Origin: Paratinospora sagittata
Lineage: Eukaryota > Streptophyta > Magnoliopsida > Ranunculales > Menispermaceae
Assembly: GCA_035771175.1 (NCBI GenBank)
Contig: JAYMFD010001271.1
Coordinates: forward strand, 2,294,001-2,358,000
DNA length: 64,000 nucleotides
Reading direction: 5' to 3'
The notes under the pieces were generated by a model. That model did not search any database. It was not told the origin of the DNA and saw only the letters and a program-made list of their open reading frames with translations. Position numbers and translations under genes: made by a program. This document shows, piece after piece, positions 24,663-37,191 of the stretch. Numbering within the stretch: position 1 is the stretch's first letter; every line of letters begins with the position of its first letter.

Positions 24663-25834
24663 CTCGATCAATCTCAGCCCGAAAACTCTCTAAATTGCAA
24701 AGTCTTCAATATCACTTGGATTTTGTATTTGATTTTGACAAAATATTTTCCGAAAGGTTTTAATCATAATTTCAATGAGTTTTTAATGATTTAAAAGTGG
24801 TTTGAGTCAATGAAATGGTTCTTAAGTGTTAAAATACTAATTTTTCCAAAATCGGGCTATCCACCACTTTGCCAAAATTTTACAAAAGGTAATAGCGCAT
24901 TATCAGTGTTGATAGCACACTAATAGGGTTGAATAATTAAAAATCAATTTTTCTTGAAAATTGCCTACAACGCGCTATCCCTTTTGATAACTCGCTATAA
25001 AGTAGTTACCGTGATCTTTCGATTTTTACTAAAATGGGCAATAGCGTGCAATAGGCCTAGATTGCACGCTAACGGAAAGTCCAAAAAACTCGAGCTCTTG
25101 GGTATGTGTATATCGACTTACAATAGCCCGCTATAAGTCATTAGGGGGCATGATACACAACCCAATTGCATGCTATCCAAGTTTTGAGTTAGAAATCTCA
25201 CATTTCTAACGAGAAAAACGGAGGCCCTTTCCCTTGCTCGATTTTTCAATTCCTTACGCAGTTTTGACGGGGAATCGTAACTGAAATATTCTCTACTAAC
25301 ACATGGATGATGCCCATTGTTTCGCACGGCCAAAAACTTTTGATTAAACAATGTTTTGAATTCAAATCATTTCCTACTCTCTTGCTCTTTAAGCTGCAAT
25401 TGCTAATTTAATAAAACACTCATTGTCTAATTTTCAAAGATACACACACACGATTTCAGCAAGTTAGACTGAGCTTTCCGAAGAGTATTTCAAAAGAAGA
25501 TAGTAGTGATTCTTGCATTGCCAATAAATGCTTCGACCCGAATCAAAGTTGGAAACTGTCTTGAAGATAATTTCATTGTTTTACAAGTTCTTCATTATAT
25601 CCCTTTTGTGCTGAGATTTTAAGAAGCAATTCATTGTTTTAAACTGTAAGAATATGAAGTGTTCTCAGTAAGAGAACACAACACCTCACCTATATTCTTT
25701 CTCTGAGAGCTACAACTAATCATCAAGAACACATCAAATTATAGCTATCAAAGTCTACAAAGATCAAGCTCTAAAAACGAAGACATTTCTCAATGCTAAT
25801 GCGTTAGTTCAATCTTAGGTGTGTAGGGTAACCT
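24663..25834 (+). repeat. Monomer 22 (C type, tail changed)
   Basis: C type to about 25440. The tail then reads TACACACACACG, AGTAGTGATTC, TTTTACAAGTTC and GTAAGAATATG, which earlier C copies lack but the next monomer has. This is where the 3,521-bp period ends. Confidence 0.92.
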
Positions 25835-27006
25835 CTCGATCAATCTCAGCCCGAAAACTCTCTAAATTGCAAAGTCTTCAATATCACTTGGATTTTGTAT
25901 TTGATTTTGACAAAATATTTTCCGAAAGGTTTTAATCATAATTTCAATGAGTTTTGAATGATTTAAAAGTGGTTTGAGTCAATGAAATGGTTCTTAAGTG
26001 TTAAAATACTAATTTTTCCAAAATCGGGCTATCCACCACTTTGCCAAAATTTTACAAAAGGTAATAGCGCATTATCAGTGTTGATAGCACGCTAATAGGG
26101 TTGAATAATCAAAAATTAATTTTTCTTGAAAATTGCCTACAACGCGCTATCCCTTTTGATAACTCGCTATAAAGTAGTTACCGTGATCTTTCGATTTTTA
26201 CTAAAATGGGCAATAGCGTGCAATAGGCCTAGATTGCACGCTAACGGAAAGTCCAAAAAACTCGAGCTCTTGGGTATGTGTATATCGACTTACAATAGCC
26301 CGCTATAAGTCATTAGGGGGCATGATACACAACCCAATTGCATGCTATCCAAGTTTTGAGTTAGAAATCTCACATTTCTAACGAGAAAAACGGAGGCCCT
26401 TTCCCTTGCTCGATTTTTCAATTCCTTACGCAGTTTTGACGGGGAATCGTAACTGAAATATTCTCTACTAACACATGGATGATGCCCATTGTTTCGCACG
26501 GCCAAAAACATTTGATTAAACAATGTTTTGAACTCAAATCATTTCCTACTCTCTTGCTCTTTAAGCTGCAATTGCTAATTTAATAAAACACTCATTGTCT
26601 AATTTTCAAAGATACACAAACACGATTTCAGCAAGTTAGACTGAGCTTTCCGAAGAGTATTTCAAAAGAAGATAGTAGTGATTCTTGCATTGCCAATAAA
26701 TGCTTCGACCCGAATCAAAGTTGGAAACTGTCTTGAAGATAATTTCATTGTTTTACAAGTTCTTCATTATATCCCTTTTGTGCTGAGATTTTAAAAAGCA
26801 ATTCATTGTTTTAAACTGTAAGAATATGAAGTGTTCTCAGTAAGAGAACACAACACCTCACCTATATTCTTTCTCTGAGAGCTACAACTAATCATCAAGA
26901 ACACATCAAATTATAGCTATCAAAGTCTACAAAGATTAAGCTCTAAAAACGAAGACATTTCTCAATGCTAATGCGTTAGTTCAATCTTAGGTGTGTAGGG
27001 TAACCT
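25835..27006 (+). repeat. Monomer 23 (second C type in a row)
   Basis: 1,172 bp. A C-type monomer directly follows another, so the A-B-C order breaks. It shares the AGTAGTGATTC and GTAAGAATATG tail with monomer 22. Private changes are GAACTC near 26530, ACACAAACACG near 26617 and AAAACATTTG near 26505. Confidence 0.92.
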
Positions 27007-28180
27007 CTCGATCAATCTCAGCCCGAAAACTCTCTAAATTGCAAAGTCTTCAATATCACTTGGATTTTGTATTTGATTTTGACAAAATATTTTCCGAAAG
27101 GTTTTAATTATAATTTCGATGAGTTTTGAATGATTTAAAAGTGTTTTGAGTCAATGAAATGGTTCTTAAGTGTTAAAATATAAATTTTCCAAAATCGGGC
27201 TATCCACCACTTTGCCAAAATTTTACAAAAGGTAATAGCGCACTATCAGTGTTGATAGCACGCTGATAGGGTTGAATAACCAAAAATCAAATTTTCCGAA
27301 AAATTGCGTACAACGCGCTATCCCTTTTGATAACTCGCTATAAATTAGTTACCGTGATCTTTCGATATTTACTAAAATGGGCAATAGCGTGCAATAGGCC
27401 TAGATTGCATGCTAACGGAAAGTCCAAAAAACTCGAGCTCTTGGGTATATGTATATCGACTTACAATAGCCCGCTATAAGTCATTAGGGGGCATGATACA
27501 CAACCCAATTGCATGCTTATCCAAGTTTGAGTTAGAAATCTCACATTTCTAACAAGAAAAACGGAGGCCCTTTCCCTTGCTCGATTTTTTCATTCCATAC
27601 ACAGTTTTGACGGGGAATCGTAACTGAAATATTATCCACTAACACATGGATGATGTCCATTGTTTCGCGTGGCCAAAACAACTTTCGATTAAACAATGTT
27701 TTGAATTCAAATCATTTCCTACTCTCTTGCTCTTTAACCTGCAATTGCTAATTTAATAAAACACTAATTGTCTAATTTTCAAAGATACAACACACACGAT
27801 TTCAGCAAGTTAGACTGAGCTTTCCAAAGAGTATTTCAAATGAAGAAAGTCGTGATTCTTGCCTTGTCAATAAATGCTTCGACCCGAATCAAAGTTGGAA
27901 ACTGTCTTGAAGATAACTTCATTGTTTAACAAGTTCTTCATTTTATCCCTTTTGTGCTAAGATTTTAAGAAGCAATTCATTGTTTTAAACTGTAAGTATA
28001 TGAAGTGTTCTCAGTAAGAGAACACAACACATCACCTATATTCCTTCTCTGAGAGCTACTACTAATCATCAAGAACACATCAAATTATAGCTATCAAAGT
28101 CAACAAAGATCAAGCTCTAAGAACGGAGACATATCTCAATGCTAATGCGTTAGTTCAATCTTAGGTGTGTAGGGTAACCT
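27007..28180 (+). repeat. Monomer 24 (transition)
   Basis: 1,174 bp. Starts C-like (AGCCCGAAAACTC), then takes features of the following block: ATATAAATTTTCC, AACCAAAAATCAAATTTTCC, TAAATTAGTTACC, CGATATTTACT, ATTGCATGCTAAC and GCATGCTTATCC. First copy here with AAGTTTGAG (one T fewer) and AAGTCAACAAAG. Confidence 0.9.
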
Positions 28181-29294
28181 CTCGATCAATCTCAGCACGA
28201 AAACTCTCTAAATTGCAAAGTCTTCAATATCACTTGGATTTAAAAGTGTTTTGAGTCAATGGAATGGTTCTTACGTGTTAAAATATTAATTTTTCCAAAA
28301 TCGGGCTAACCACCACTGTGCCAAAATTTTACAAAAGGTAATCGCGCACTATCAGTGTTGATAGCTCGCTGATAGGCTTGAATAATCAAAAATCAATTTT
28401 TTTGGAAAATTGCCTTCAGCGCGCTATCCCTCGCTATCCCTTTTGATAACTCGTTATAAAGTAGTTACCGTGATCTTTCGATTTTTACTAAAATGGGCAA
28501 TAGCGTGCTATAGGTCTCGATTGCACGCTAACGAAAAGTCCAAAAAACTCGAGCTCTTGGGTATGTGTATATCGACTTACAATAGCCCGCTATAAGTCAT
28601 TAGTGGGCATGCTACACAACCCAATAGCATGTTTTCCAAGTTTGAGTTAGAAATCTCACATTTCTAACGAGAAAAACGTAGGCCCTTTCCCTTGCTCGAT
28701 TTTTTTATTCCTTGCACAGTTTTGACGGGGAATCGTAACTGAAATATTCTCCACTAACACATGGATGATGCCCATTGTTTCGCACGGCCAAAACAACTTT
28801 CGATTAAACAATGTTTTTAATTCAAATCATTTCCTACTCTCTTGCTCTTTAACCTGCAATTGCTAATTTAATAAAACACTCATTGTCTAATTTTCAAAGA
28901 TACAACACACACGATTTCAGCAAGTTAGACTGAGCTTTCCGAAGAGTATTTCAAAAGTAGAAAGTCGTGATTCTTGCATTGCCAATAAATGCTTCGACCC
29001 GAATCAAAGTTGGAAACAGTCTTGAAGATAATTTCATTGTTTAACAAGTTCTTCATTGTATCCCTTTTGTGCTGAGATTTTAAGAAGCAAGTCATTGTTT
29101 TAAACTGTAAGTATATGAAGTGTTCCCAGTAAGAGAACACAACACCTCACCTATATTCTTTCTCTTAGAGCTACAACTAATCATCAAGAACACATCAAAT
29201 TATAGCTATCAAAGTCTACAAAGATCAAGCTCTAAGAACGAAGACATATCTTAATGCTAATGCGTTTGTTCAATCTTAGGTGTGAGGGTAACCT
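28181..29294 (+). repeat. Monomer 25 (69-bp deletion)
   Basis: 1,114 bp. CACTTGGATT at 28231-28240 jumps straight to TAAAAGTG, dropping 69 bp of the AT-rich part. The short string GATT occurs at both edges of the lost segment in intact copies. It also carries the 10-bp GCTATCCCTC duplication near 28421. Confidence 0.93.
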
Positions 29295-30468
29295 CTCGAT
29301 CAATCTCAGCACGAAAACTCTCTAAATTGCAAAGTCTTCAATGTCACTTGCATTTAGTATTTGATTTTGACAAAATATTTTCCGAAAGGTTTTAATCATA
29401 ATTTCAATGAGTTTTGAATGATTTAAAAGTGTTTTGAGTCAATGAAATGGTTCTTAAGTGTTAAAATATTAATTTTTCCAAAATCGGGCTATCCACCACT
29501 TTGCCAAAATTTTACAAAAGGTAAAAGCGCACTATCAGTGTTGATAGCACGCTGATAGGGTTGAATAACCAAAAATCAAATTTTCCGAAAAATTGCCTAC
29601 AACGCGCTATCCCTTTTGATAACTCGCTATAAATTAGTTACCGTGATCTTTCGATATTTACTAAAATGGGCAATAGCGTGCAATAGGCCTAGATTGCATG
29701 CTAACGGAACGTCCAAAAAACTCGAGCTCTTGGGTATATGTATATCGACTTACAATAGCCCGCTATAAGTCATTAGGGGGCATGATACACAACCCAATTG
29801 CATGCTATCGAAGTTTGAATTGGAAATCTCACATTTCTAACGAGAAAAACGGAGGCCCTTTCCCTTGCTCGATTTTTCCATTCCTTACACAGTTTTGACG
29901 GGGAATCGTAACTGAAATATTCTCCACTAACACATGGATGATGCCCATTGCTTCGCATGGCCAAAACAACTTTAGATTAAATAATGTTTTGAATTCAAAT
30001 CATTTCCTACTCTCTTGCTCTTTAAGCTGCAATTGCTAATTTAATAAAATACTCATTGTCTAATTTTCAAAGATACAACACACACGATTTCAGCAAGTTA
30101 GACTGAGCTTTCCGAAGAGTATTTCAAAAGAAGAAAGTCGTGATTCTTGCATTGCCAATAAATGTTTCGACCCGAATCAAAGTTGGAAACTGTCTTGAAG
30201 ATAATTTCATTGTTTAACAAGTTCTTCATTATATCCCTTTTGCGCTTTGATTTTAAGAAGCAATTCATTGTTTTAAACTATAAGTTTATGAAGTGTTCTC
30301 AGTAAGAGAACACAACACCTCACCTATATTCTTTCTCTGAGAGCTACAACTAATCATCAAGAACACATCAAATTATAGCTATCAAAGTCTACAAAGATCA
30401 AGCTCTAAGAACGAAGACATATCTCAATGCTAATGCGTTAGTTCAATCTTAGGTGTGTAGGGTAACCT
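29295..30468 (+). repeat. Monomer 26
   Basis: 1,174 bp. Markers are AATGTCACTTGCATTTAG, GGTAAAAGCGC (dyad 1 outer pair kept), TAAATTAGTTACC, ATTGCATGCTAACGG (one base change in the dyad 2 right arm), and TTGCGCTTTGATTTT. Confidence 0.92.
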
Positions 30469-31654
30469 CTCGATCAATCTCAGCACGAAAACTCTCTAAA
30501 CTGCAAAGTCTTCAATATCACTTGGATTTTGTATTTGATTTTGTCAAAATATTTTTCGAATGGTTTAATCATAATTTCAATGAGTTTTGAATGATTTAAA
30601 AGGGTTTTGAGTCAATGAAATGGTTCTTAAGTGTTAAAATATTAATTTTTCCAAAATCGAGCTATCCACCACTTTGCCAAAATTTTACAAAAGGCAATAG
30701 CGCACTATCAGTGTTGATAGCACGCTGATAGGGTTGAATAATCAAAAATCAATTTTTTTCAAAAATTGCCTACAACGCACTATCCCTCGCTCTCCCTTTT
30801 GATAACTCGCTATAAAGTAGTTACCGTGATCTTTCGATTTTTACTAAAATGGGCAATAGCATGGTATTGGTCTCGATCGATTGCACGCTAACGGAAAGTC
30901 CAAAAAACTCGAGCTCTTGGGTATGTGTATATCGACTTACAATAGCCCGCTATAAGTCATTAGGGGGCATGATACACAACCCAATTGCATGCTATCCAAG
31001 TTTGAGTTAGAAATCTCACATTTCTAACGATAAAAATGTAGGCCCTTTCGTTTGCTCGATTTTTCCATTCCTTACACAGTTTTGACGGGGAATCGTAACT
31101 GAAATATTCTCCACTAACACATGGATGATGCCCATTGTTTTGCACGGCCAAAACAACTTTCGATTAAACAATGTTTTGAATTCAAATCATTTCCTACTCT
31201 CTTGCTCTTTAACCTGCAATTGCTAATTTAATAAAACACTCATTGTCTAATTTTCAAATATACAACACACACGATTTCAGCAAGTTAGACTGAGCTTTCC
31301 GAAGAGTATTTCAAAAGTAGAAAGTCGTGATTCTTGCATTGCCAATAAATGCTTCGACCCGAATAAAAGTTGGAAACAGTCTTGAAGATAATTTCATTGT
31401 TTAACAAGTTCTTCATTATATCCCTTTTGTGCTGAGATTTTAAGAAGTAATTCATTGATTTAAACTGTAAGTATATGAAGTGTTCTCAGTAAGAGAACAC
31501 AACACCTCACCTATATTCTTTCTCTTAGAGCTACAACTAATCATCAAGAACACATCAAATTATAGCTATCAAAGTCTACAAAGATCAAGCTCTAAGAACG
31601 AAGACATATCTCAATGCTAATGCGTTTGTTAAATCTTAGGTGTGAGGGTAACCT
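30469..31654 (+). repeat. Monomer 27
   Basis: 1,186 bp. Carries a degenerate 10-bp duplication (CCCTCGCTCTCCC near 30784) and a 4-bp duplication in the dyad 2 spacer (CTCGATCGATTG near 30872). The left arm of dyad 2 reads TAGCATGGTAT, so the stem is poor here. Confidence 0.92.
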
Positions 31655-32471
31655 CTCGATCAATCTCAGCACGAAAACTCTCTAAATTGCAAAGTCTTCA
31701 ATGTCACTTGCATTTAGTATTTGATTTTGACAAAATATTTTCCGAAAGGTTTTAATCATAATTTCAATGAGTTTTGAATGATTTAAAAGTGTTTTGAGTC
31801 AATGAAATGGTTCTTAAGTGTTAAAATATAAATTTTCCAAAATCGGGCTATCCACCACTTTGCCAAAATTTTACAAAAGGTAATAGCGCACTATCAGTGT
31901 TGATAGCACGCTGATAGGGTTGAATAACCAAAAATCAATTTTTCCGAAAAATTGCCTACAACGCGCTATCCCTTTTGATAACTCGCTATAAAGTAGTTAC
32001 CGTGATCTTTCGATTTTTACTAAAACGGGCAATAGCGTGCAATAGGCCTAGATTGCACGCTAACGGAAAGTCCAAAAAACTCGAGCTCTTGGGTATATGT
32101 ATATCGACTGACAATAGCCCGCTATAAGTCATTAGGGGGCATGATACACAACCCAATTGCATGCTTATCCAAGTTTGAGTTAGAAATCTCACATTTCTAA
32201 CAAGAAAAACGGAGGCCCTTTCCCTTGCTCGATTTTTCCATTCCTTACACAGTTTTGACGGGGAATCGTAACTGAAATATTATCCACTAACACATGGATG
32301 ATGCCCATTGTTTCGCACGGCTAAAACAACTTTCGATTAAACAATGTTTTGAATTCAAATCAAGAACACATCAAATTATAGCTATCAAAGTCAACAAAGA
32401 TCAAGCTCTAAGAACGGAGACATATCTCAATGCTAATGCGTTAGTTCAATCTTAGGTGTGTAGGGTAACCT
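31655..32471 (+). repeat. Monomer 28, truncated to 817 bp
   Basis: About 357 bp are missing: GAATTCAAATCA runs directly into AGAACACATC. ATCA (32359-32362) is common to both edges in intact monomers, so this is a microhomology-type deletion. The lost part holds the CAATTGC palindrome, both AATAAA strings and dyad 4. The break is immediately 3' of TTTGAATTCAAA. Confidence 0.94.
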
Positions 32472-33648
32472 CTCGATCAATCTCAGCACGAAAACTCTCT
32501 AAATTGCAAAGTCTTCAATATCACTTGGATTTAGTATTTGATTTTGACAAAATTTTTTGCGAAAGGTTTTAATCATAATTTCAATGAGTTTTGAATGATT
32601 TAAAAGTGTTTTGAGTCAATGAAATGATTCTTAAGTGTTAAAATATTATCTTTTCCAAAATCGGGCTATCCACCACTTTGCCAAATTTTACAAAAGGTAA
32701 TAGCGCACTATCAGTGTTGATAGCACGCTGATAGGGTTGAATAATCAAAAATCAATTTTTCTGGAAAATTGCCTACAACGCGCTATCCCTCGCTATGCTT
32801 TTTGATAACTCGCTATAAAGTTGTTACCGTGATCTTTCGATTTTTACTAAAATGGGCAATAGCGTGCTATAGGCCTAGATTGCACGCTAACGGAAAGTCC
32901 AAAAAACTCGAGCTCTTGGGTATGTGTATGTCGACTTACAATAGCCTGCTATAAGTCATTAGTGGGCATGATACACAACCCAATAGCAATCCAAGTTTGA
33001 GTTAGAAATCTCACATTTCTAACGAGAAAAAAGTAGGCCCTTTCCCTTTCTCGATTTTTCTATTCCTTACACAGTTTTGACGGGGAATCGAAACTGAAAT
33101 ATTCTCCACTAAGACATGGATGATGCCCATTGTTTCGCACGGCCAAAACAACTTTAGATTAAACAATGTTTTGAATTCAAATCATTTCCTACTCTCTTGC
33201 TGTTTAACCTGCAATTGCTAATTTAATAAAAGGCTCATTGTCTAATTTTCAAAGATACAACACACGATTTCAGCAAGTTAGACTGAGCTTTCGAAAGAGT
33301 ATTTCAAAAGTAGAAAGTCGTGATTCTTGCCTTGCCAATAAATGCTTCGACCCGAATCAAAGTTGGAAACTGCCTTGAAGATAACTTCATTGTTTAACAA
33401 GTTCTTCATTTTATCCCTTTTGTGCTAAGATTTTAAGAAGCAATTCATTGTTTTAAACTGTAAGTATATGAAGTGTTCTCAGTAAGAGAACACAACACAT
33501 CACCTATATTCTTTCTCTAAAAGCTACAACTAATCATCAAGAACACATCAAATTATAGCTATCAAAGTCTACAAAGATCAAGCTCTAAGAACGAAGACAT
33601 ATCTCAATGCTAATGCGTTAGTTCAATCTTAGGTGTGTAGGGTAACCT
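32472..33648 (+). repeat. Monomer 29
   Basis: 1,177 bp. Markers are AATTTTTTGCGAAAGG, ATTATCTTTTCC, a variant 10-bp duplication (CCCTCGCTATGC near 32786), CAATAGCAATCC near 32981 (the GCATGCTATCC string is shortened) and AAAAGGCTCATTG. Confidence 0.92.
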
Positions 33649-34831
33649 CTCGATCAATCTCAGCACGAAAACTCTCTAAATTGCAAAGTCTTCAATGTCA
33701 CTTGGATTTAGTATTTGATTTTGACAAAATATTTTCCGAAAGGTTTTAATCATAATTTCATTGAGTTTTGAATGATTTAAAAGTGTTTTGAGTCAATGAA
33801 ATGATTCTTAAGTGTTAAAATATTAATTTTTCCAGAATCGGGCTATCCACCACTTTGCCAAAATTTTACAAAAGGTAATCGCGCACTATCAGTGTTGATA
33901 GCACGCTGATAGACTTGAATAATCAAAAATCAATTTTTTTTGAAAATTGCCTTCAACGCGCTATCCCTTGCTACCCCTTTTTATAACTCACTATAAAGTA
34001 GTTACCGTGATCTTTTGATTTTTACTAAAATGGGCAATAGCGTGCTATAGGTCTCGATTGCACGCTAACGAAAAGTCCAAAAAACTCGAGTTGTTGGGTA
34101 TGTGTATATCGACTTACAATAGCCCGCTATAAGTCATTAGTGGGCATGCTACACAACCCAATAGCATGTTATCCAAGTTGGAGTTAGAAATCTCACATTT
34201 CTAACGAGAAAAATGCAGGCCCTTTCCCTTGCTCAATTTTTCCATTCCTTGCACAGTTTTGACGGGGAATCGTAACTGAAATATTCTCCACTACGACATG
34301 GATGACGCCCATTATTTCGCACGGCCAAAACAACTTTCGATTAAACAATGTTTTGAATTCAAATCATTTCCTACTCTCTTGCTCTTTAACCTGCAATTGC
34401 TAATTTAATAAAACACTCATTGTCTAATTTTCAAAGATACAACACACACGATTTCAGCAAGTTAGACTGAGCTTTCCGAAGAGTATTTCAAAAGTAGAAA
34501 GTCGTGATTCTTGCATTGCCAATAAATGCTTCGACCCGAATCAAAGTTGGAAACAGTCTTGAAGATAATTTCATTGTTTAACAAGTTCTTCATTGTATCC
34601 CTTTTGTGCTGAGATTTTAAGAAGCAAGTCATTGTTTTAAACTGTAAGTATATGAAGTGTTCCCAGTAAGAGAACACAACACCTCACCTATATTCTTTCT
34701 CTTAGAGCTACAACTAATCATCAAGAACACATCAAATTATAGCTATCAAAGTCTACAAAGATCAAGCTCTAAGAACGAAGACATATCTTAATGCTAATGC
34801 GTTTGTTCAATCTTAGGTGTGAGGGTAACCT
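33649..34831 (+). repeat. Monomer 30 (junction of the 5.5-kb duplication)
   Basis: 1,183 bp hybrid. Up to about 34355 it matches monomer 35; from 34384 on it matches the end of monomer 25. The switch lies in the 28 bp from 34356 to 34383, overlapping the right half of TTTGAATTCAAA. Its duplication-site variant is CCCTTGCTACCCC. Confidence 0.92.
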
Positions 34832-36005
34832 CTCGATCAATCTCAGCACGAAAACTCTCTAAATTGCAAAGTCTTCAATGTCACTTGCATTTAGTATTTG
34901 ATTTTGACAAAATATTTTCCGAAAGGTTTTAATCATAATTTCAATGAGTTTTGAATGATTTAAAAGTGTTTTGAGTCAATGAAATGGTTCTTAAGTGTTA
35001 AAATATTAATTTTTCCAAAATCGGGCTATCCACCACTTTGCCAAAATTTTACAAAAGGTAAAAGCGCACTATCAGTGTTGATAGCACGCTGATAGGGTTG
35101 AATAACCAAAAATCAAATTTTCCGAAAAATTGCCTACAACGCGCTATCCCTTTTGATAACTCGCTATAAATTAGTTACCGTGATCTTTCGATATTTACTA
35201 AAATGGGCAATAGCGTGCAATAGGCCTAGATTGCATGCTAACGGAACGTCCAAAAAACTCGAGCTCTTGGGTATATGTATATCGACTTACAATAGCCCGC
35301 TATAAGTCATTAGGGGGCATGATACACAACCCAATTGCATGCTATCGAAGTTTGAATTGGAAATCTCACATTTCTAACGAGAAAAACGGAGGCCCTTTCC
35401 CTTGCTCGATTTTTCCATTCCTTACACAGTTTTGACGGGGAATCGTAACTGAAATATTCTCCACTAACACATGGATGATGCCCATTGCTTCGCATGGCCA
35501 AAACAACTTTAGATTAAATAATGTTTTGAATTCAAATCATTTCCTACTCTCTTGCTCTTTAAGCTGCAATTGCTAATTTAATAAAATACTCATTGTCTAA
35601 TTTTCAAAGATACAACACACACGATTTCAGCAAGTTAGACTGAGCTTTCCGAAGAGTATTTCAAAAGAAGAAAGTCGTGATTCTTGCATTGCCAATAAAT
35701 GTTTCGACCCGAATCAAAGTTGGAAACTGTCTTGAAGATAATTTCATTGTTTAACAAGTTCTTCATTATATCCCTTTTGCGCTTTGATTTTAAGAAGCAA
35801 TTCATTGTTTTAAACTATAAGTTTATGAAGTGTTCTCAGTAAGAGAACACAACACCTCACCTATATTCTTTCTCTGAGAGCTACAACTAATCATCAAGAA
35901 CACATCAAATTATAGCTATCAAAGTCTACAAAGATCAAGCTCTAAGAACGAAGACATATCTCAATGCTAATGCGTTAGTTCAATCTTAGGTGTGTAGGGT
36001 AACCT
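34832..36005 (+). repeat. Monomer 31 (copy of monomer 26)
   Basis: Offset 5,537 bp from 29295-30468. Same private variants, including GGTAAAAGCGC and TTGCGCTTTG. Confidence 0.92.
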
Positions 36006-37191
36006 CTCGATCAATCTCAGCACGAAAACTCTCTAAACTGCAAAGTCTTCAATATCACTTGGATTTTGTATTTGATTTTGTCAAAATATTTTTCGAATGG
36101 TTTAATCATAATTTCAATGAGTTTTGAATGATTTAAAAGGGTTTTGAGTCAATGAAATGGTTCTTAAGTGTTAAAATATTAATTTTTCCAAAATCGAGCT
36201 ATCCACCACTTTGCCAAAATTTTACAAAAGGCAATAGCGCACTATCAGTGTTGATAGCACGCTGATAGGGTTGAATAATCAAAAATCAATTTTTTTCAAA
36301 AATTGCCTACAACGCACTATCCCTCGCTCTCCCTTTTGATAACTCGCTATAAAGTAGTTACCGTGATCTTTCGATTTTTACTAAAATGGGCAATAGCATG
36401 GTATTGGTCTCGATCGATTGCACGCTAACGGAAAGTCCAAAAAACTCGAGCTCTTGGGTATGTGTATATCGACTTACAATAGCCCGCTATAAGTCATTAG
36501 GGGGCATGATACACAACCCAATTGCATGCTATCCAAGTTTGAGTTAGAAATCTCACATTTCTAACGATAAAAATGTAGGCCCTTTCGTTTGCTCGATTTT
36601 TCCATTCCTTACACAGTTTTGACGGGGAATCGTAACTGAAATATTCTCCACTAACACATGGATGATGCCCATTGTTTTGCACGGCCAAAACAACTTTCGA
36701 TTAAACAATGTTTTGAATTCAAATCATTTCCTACTCTCTTGCTCTTTAACCTGCAATTGCTAATTTAATAAAACACTCATTGTCTAATTTTCAAATATAC
36801 AACACACACGATTTCAGCAAGTTAGACTGAGCTTTCCGAAGAGTATTTCAAAAGTAGAAAGTCGTGATTCTTGCATTGCCAATAAATGCTTCGACCCGAA
36901 TAAAAGTTGGAAACAGTCTTGAAGATAATTTCATTGTTTAACAAGTTCTTCATTATATCCCTTTTGTGCTGAGATTTTAAGAAGTAATTCATTGATTTAA
37001 ACTGTAAGTATATGAAGTGTTCTCAGTAAGAGAACACAACACCTCACCTATATTCTTTCTCTTAGAGCTACAACTAATCATCAAGAACACATCAAATTAT
37101 AGCTATCAAAGTCTACAAAGATCAAGCTCTAAGAACGAAGACATATCTCAATGCTAATGCGTTTGTTAAATCTTAGGTGTGAGGGTAACCT
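36006..37191 (+). repeat. Monomer 32 (copy of monomer 27)
   Basis: Offset 5,537 bp from 30469-31654, with the same GATC duplication in the dyad 2 spacer near 36409. Confidence 0.92.

Larger units (their letters stand above)
15275..25834 (+). repeat. Higher-order repeat: 3,521-bp trimer (A-B-C)
   Basis: Matching monomers recur every 3,521 bp: B at 16447, 19968, 23489; C at 17621, 21142, 24663; A at 18794 and 22315, with a patched A at 15275. Copies differ by only one or two bases where compared, such as GATAGCTCGC near 16698 against GATAGCACGC near 20219. Type marks: A has GAGCCAATG and CCTACATTGCACG; B has TCATTCTCGGCACG and TAGCCTGCAAT; C has AGCCCGAAAACTC, AAGTGGTTTGAG and CGCATTATCAG. The period ends at about 25440. 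Confidence 0.93.
28819..34355 (+). repeat. 5,537-bp block, copy 1
   Basis: Everything from 28819 to 34383 recurs 5,537 bp downstream. I found one base difference in the stretches compared: A at 33521, G at 39058. The block holds the end of monomer 25, monomers 26-29 and most of monomer 30. Upstream of 28819 the two positions differ at many bases, so the edge is sharp. Confidence 0.93.
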
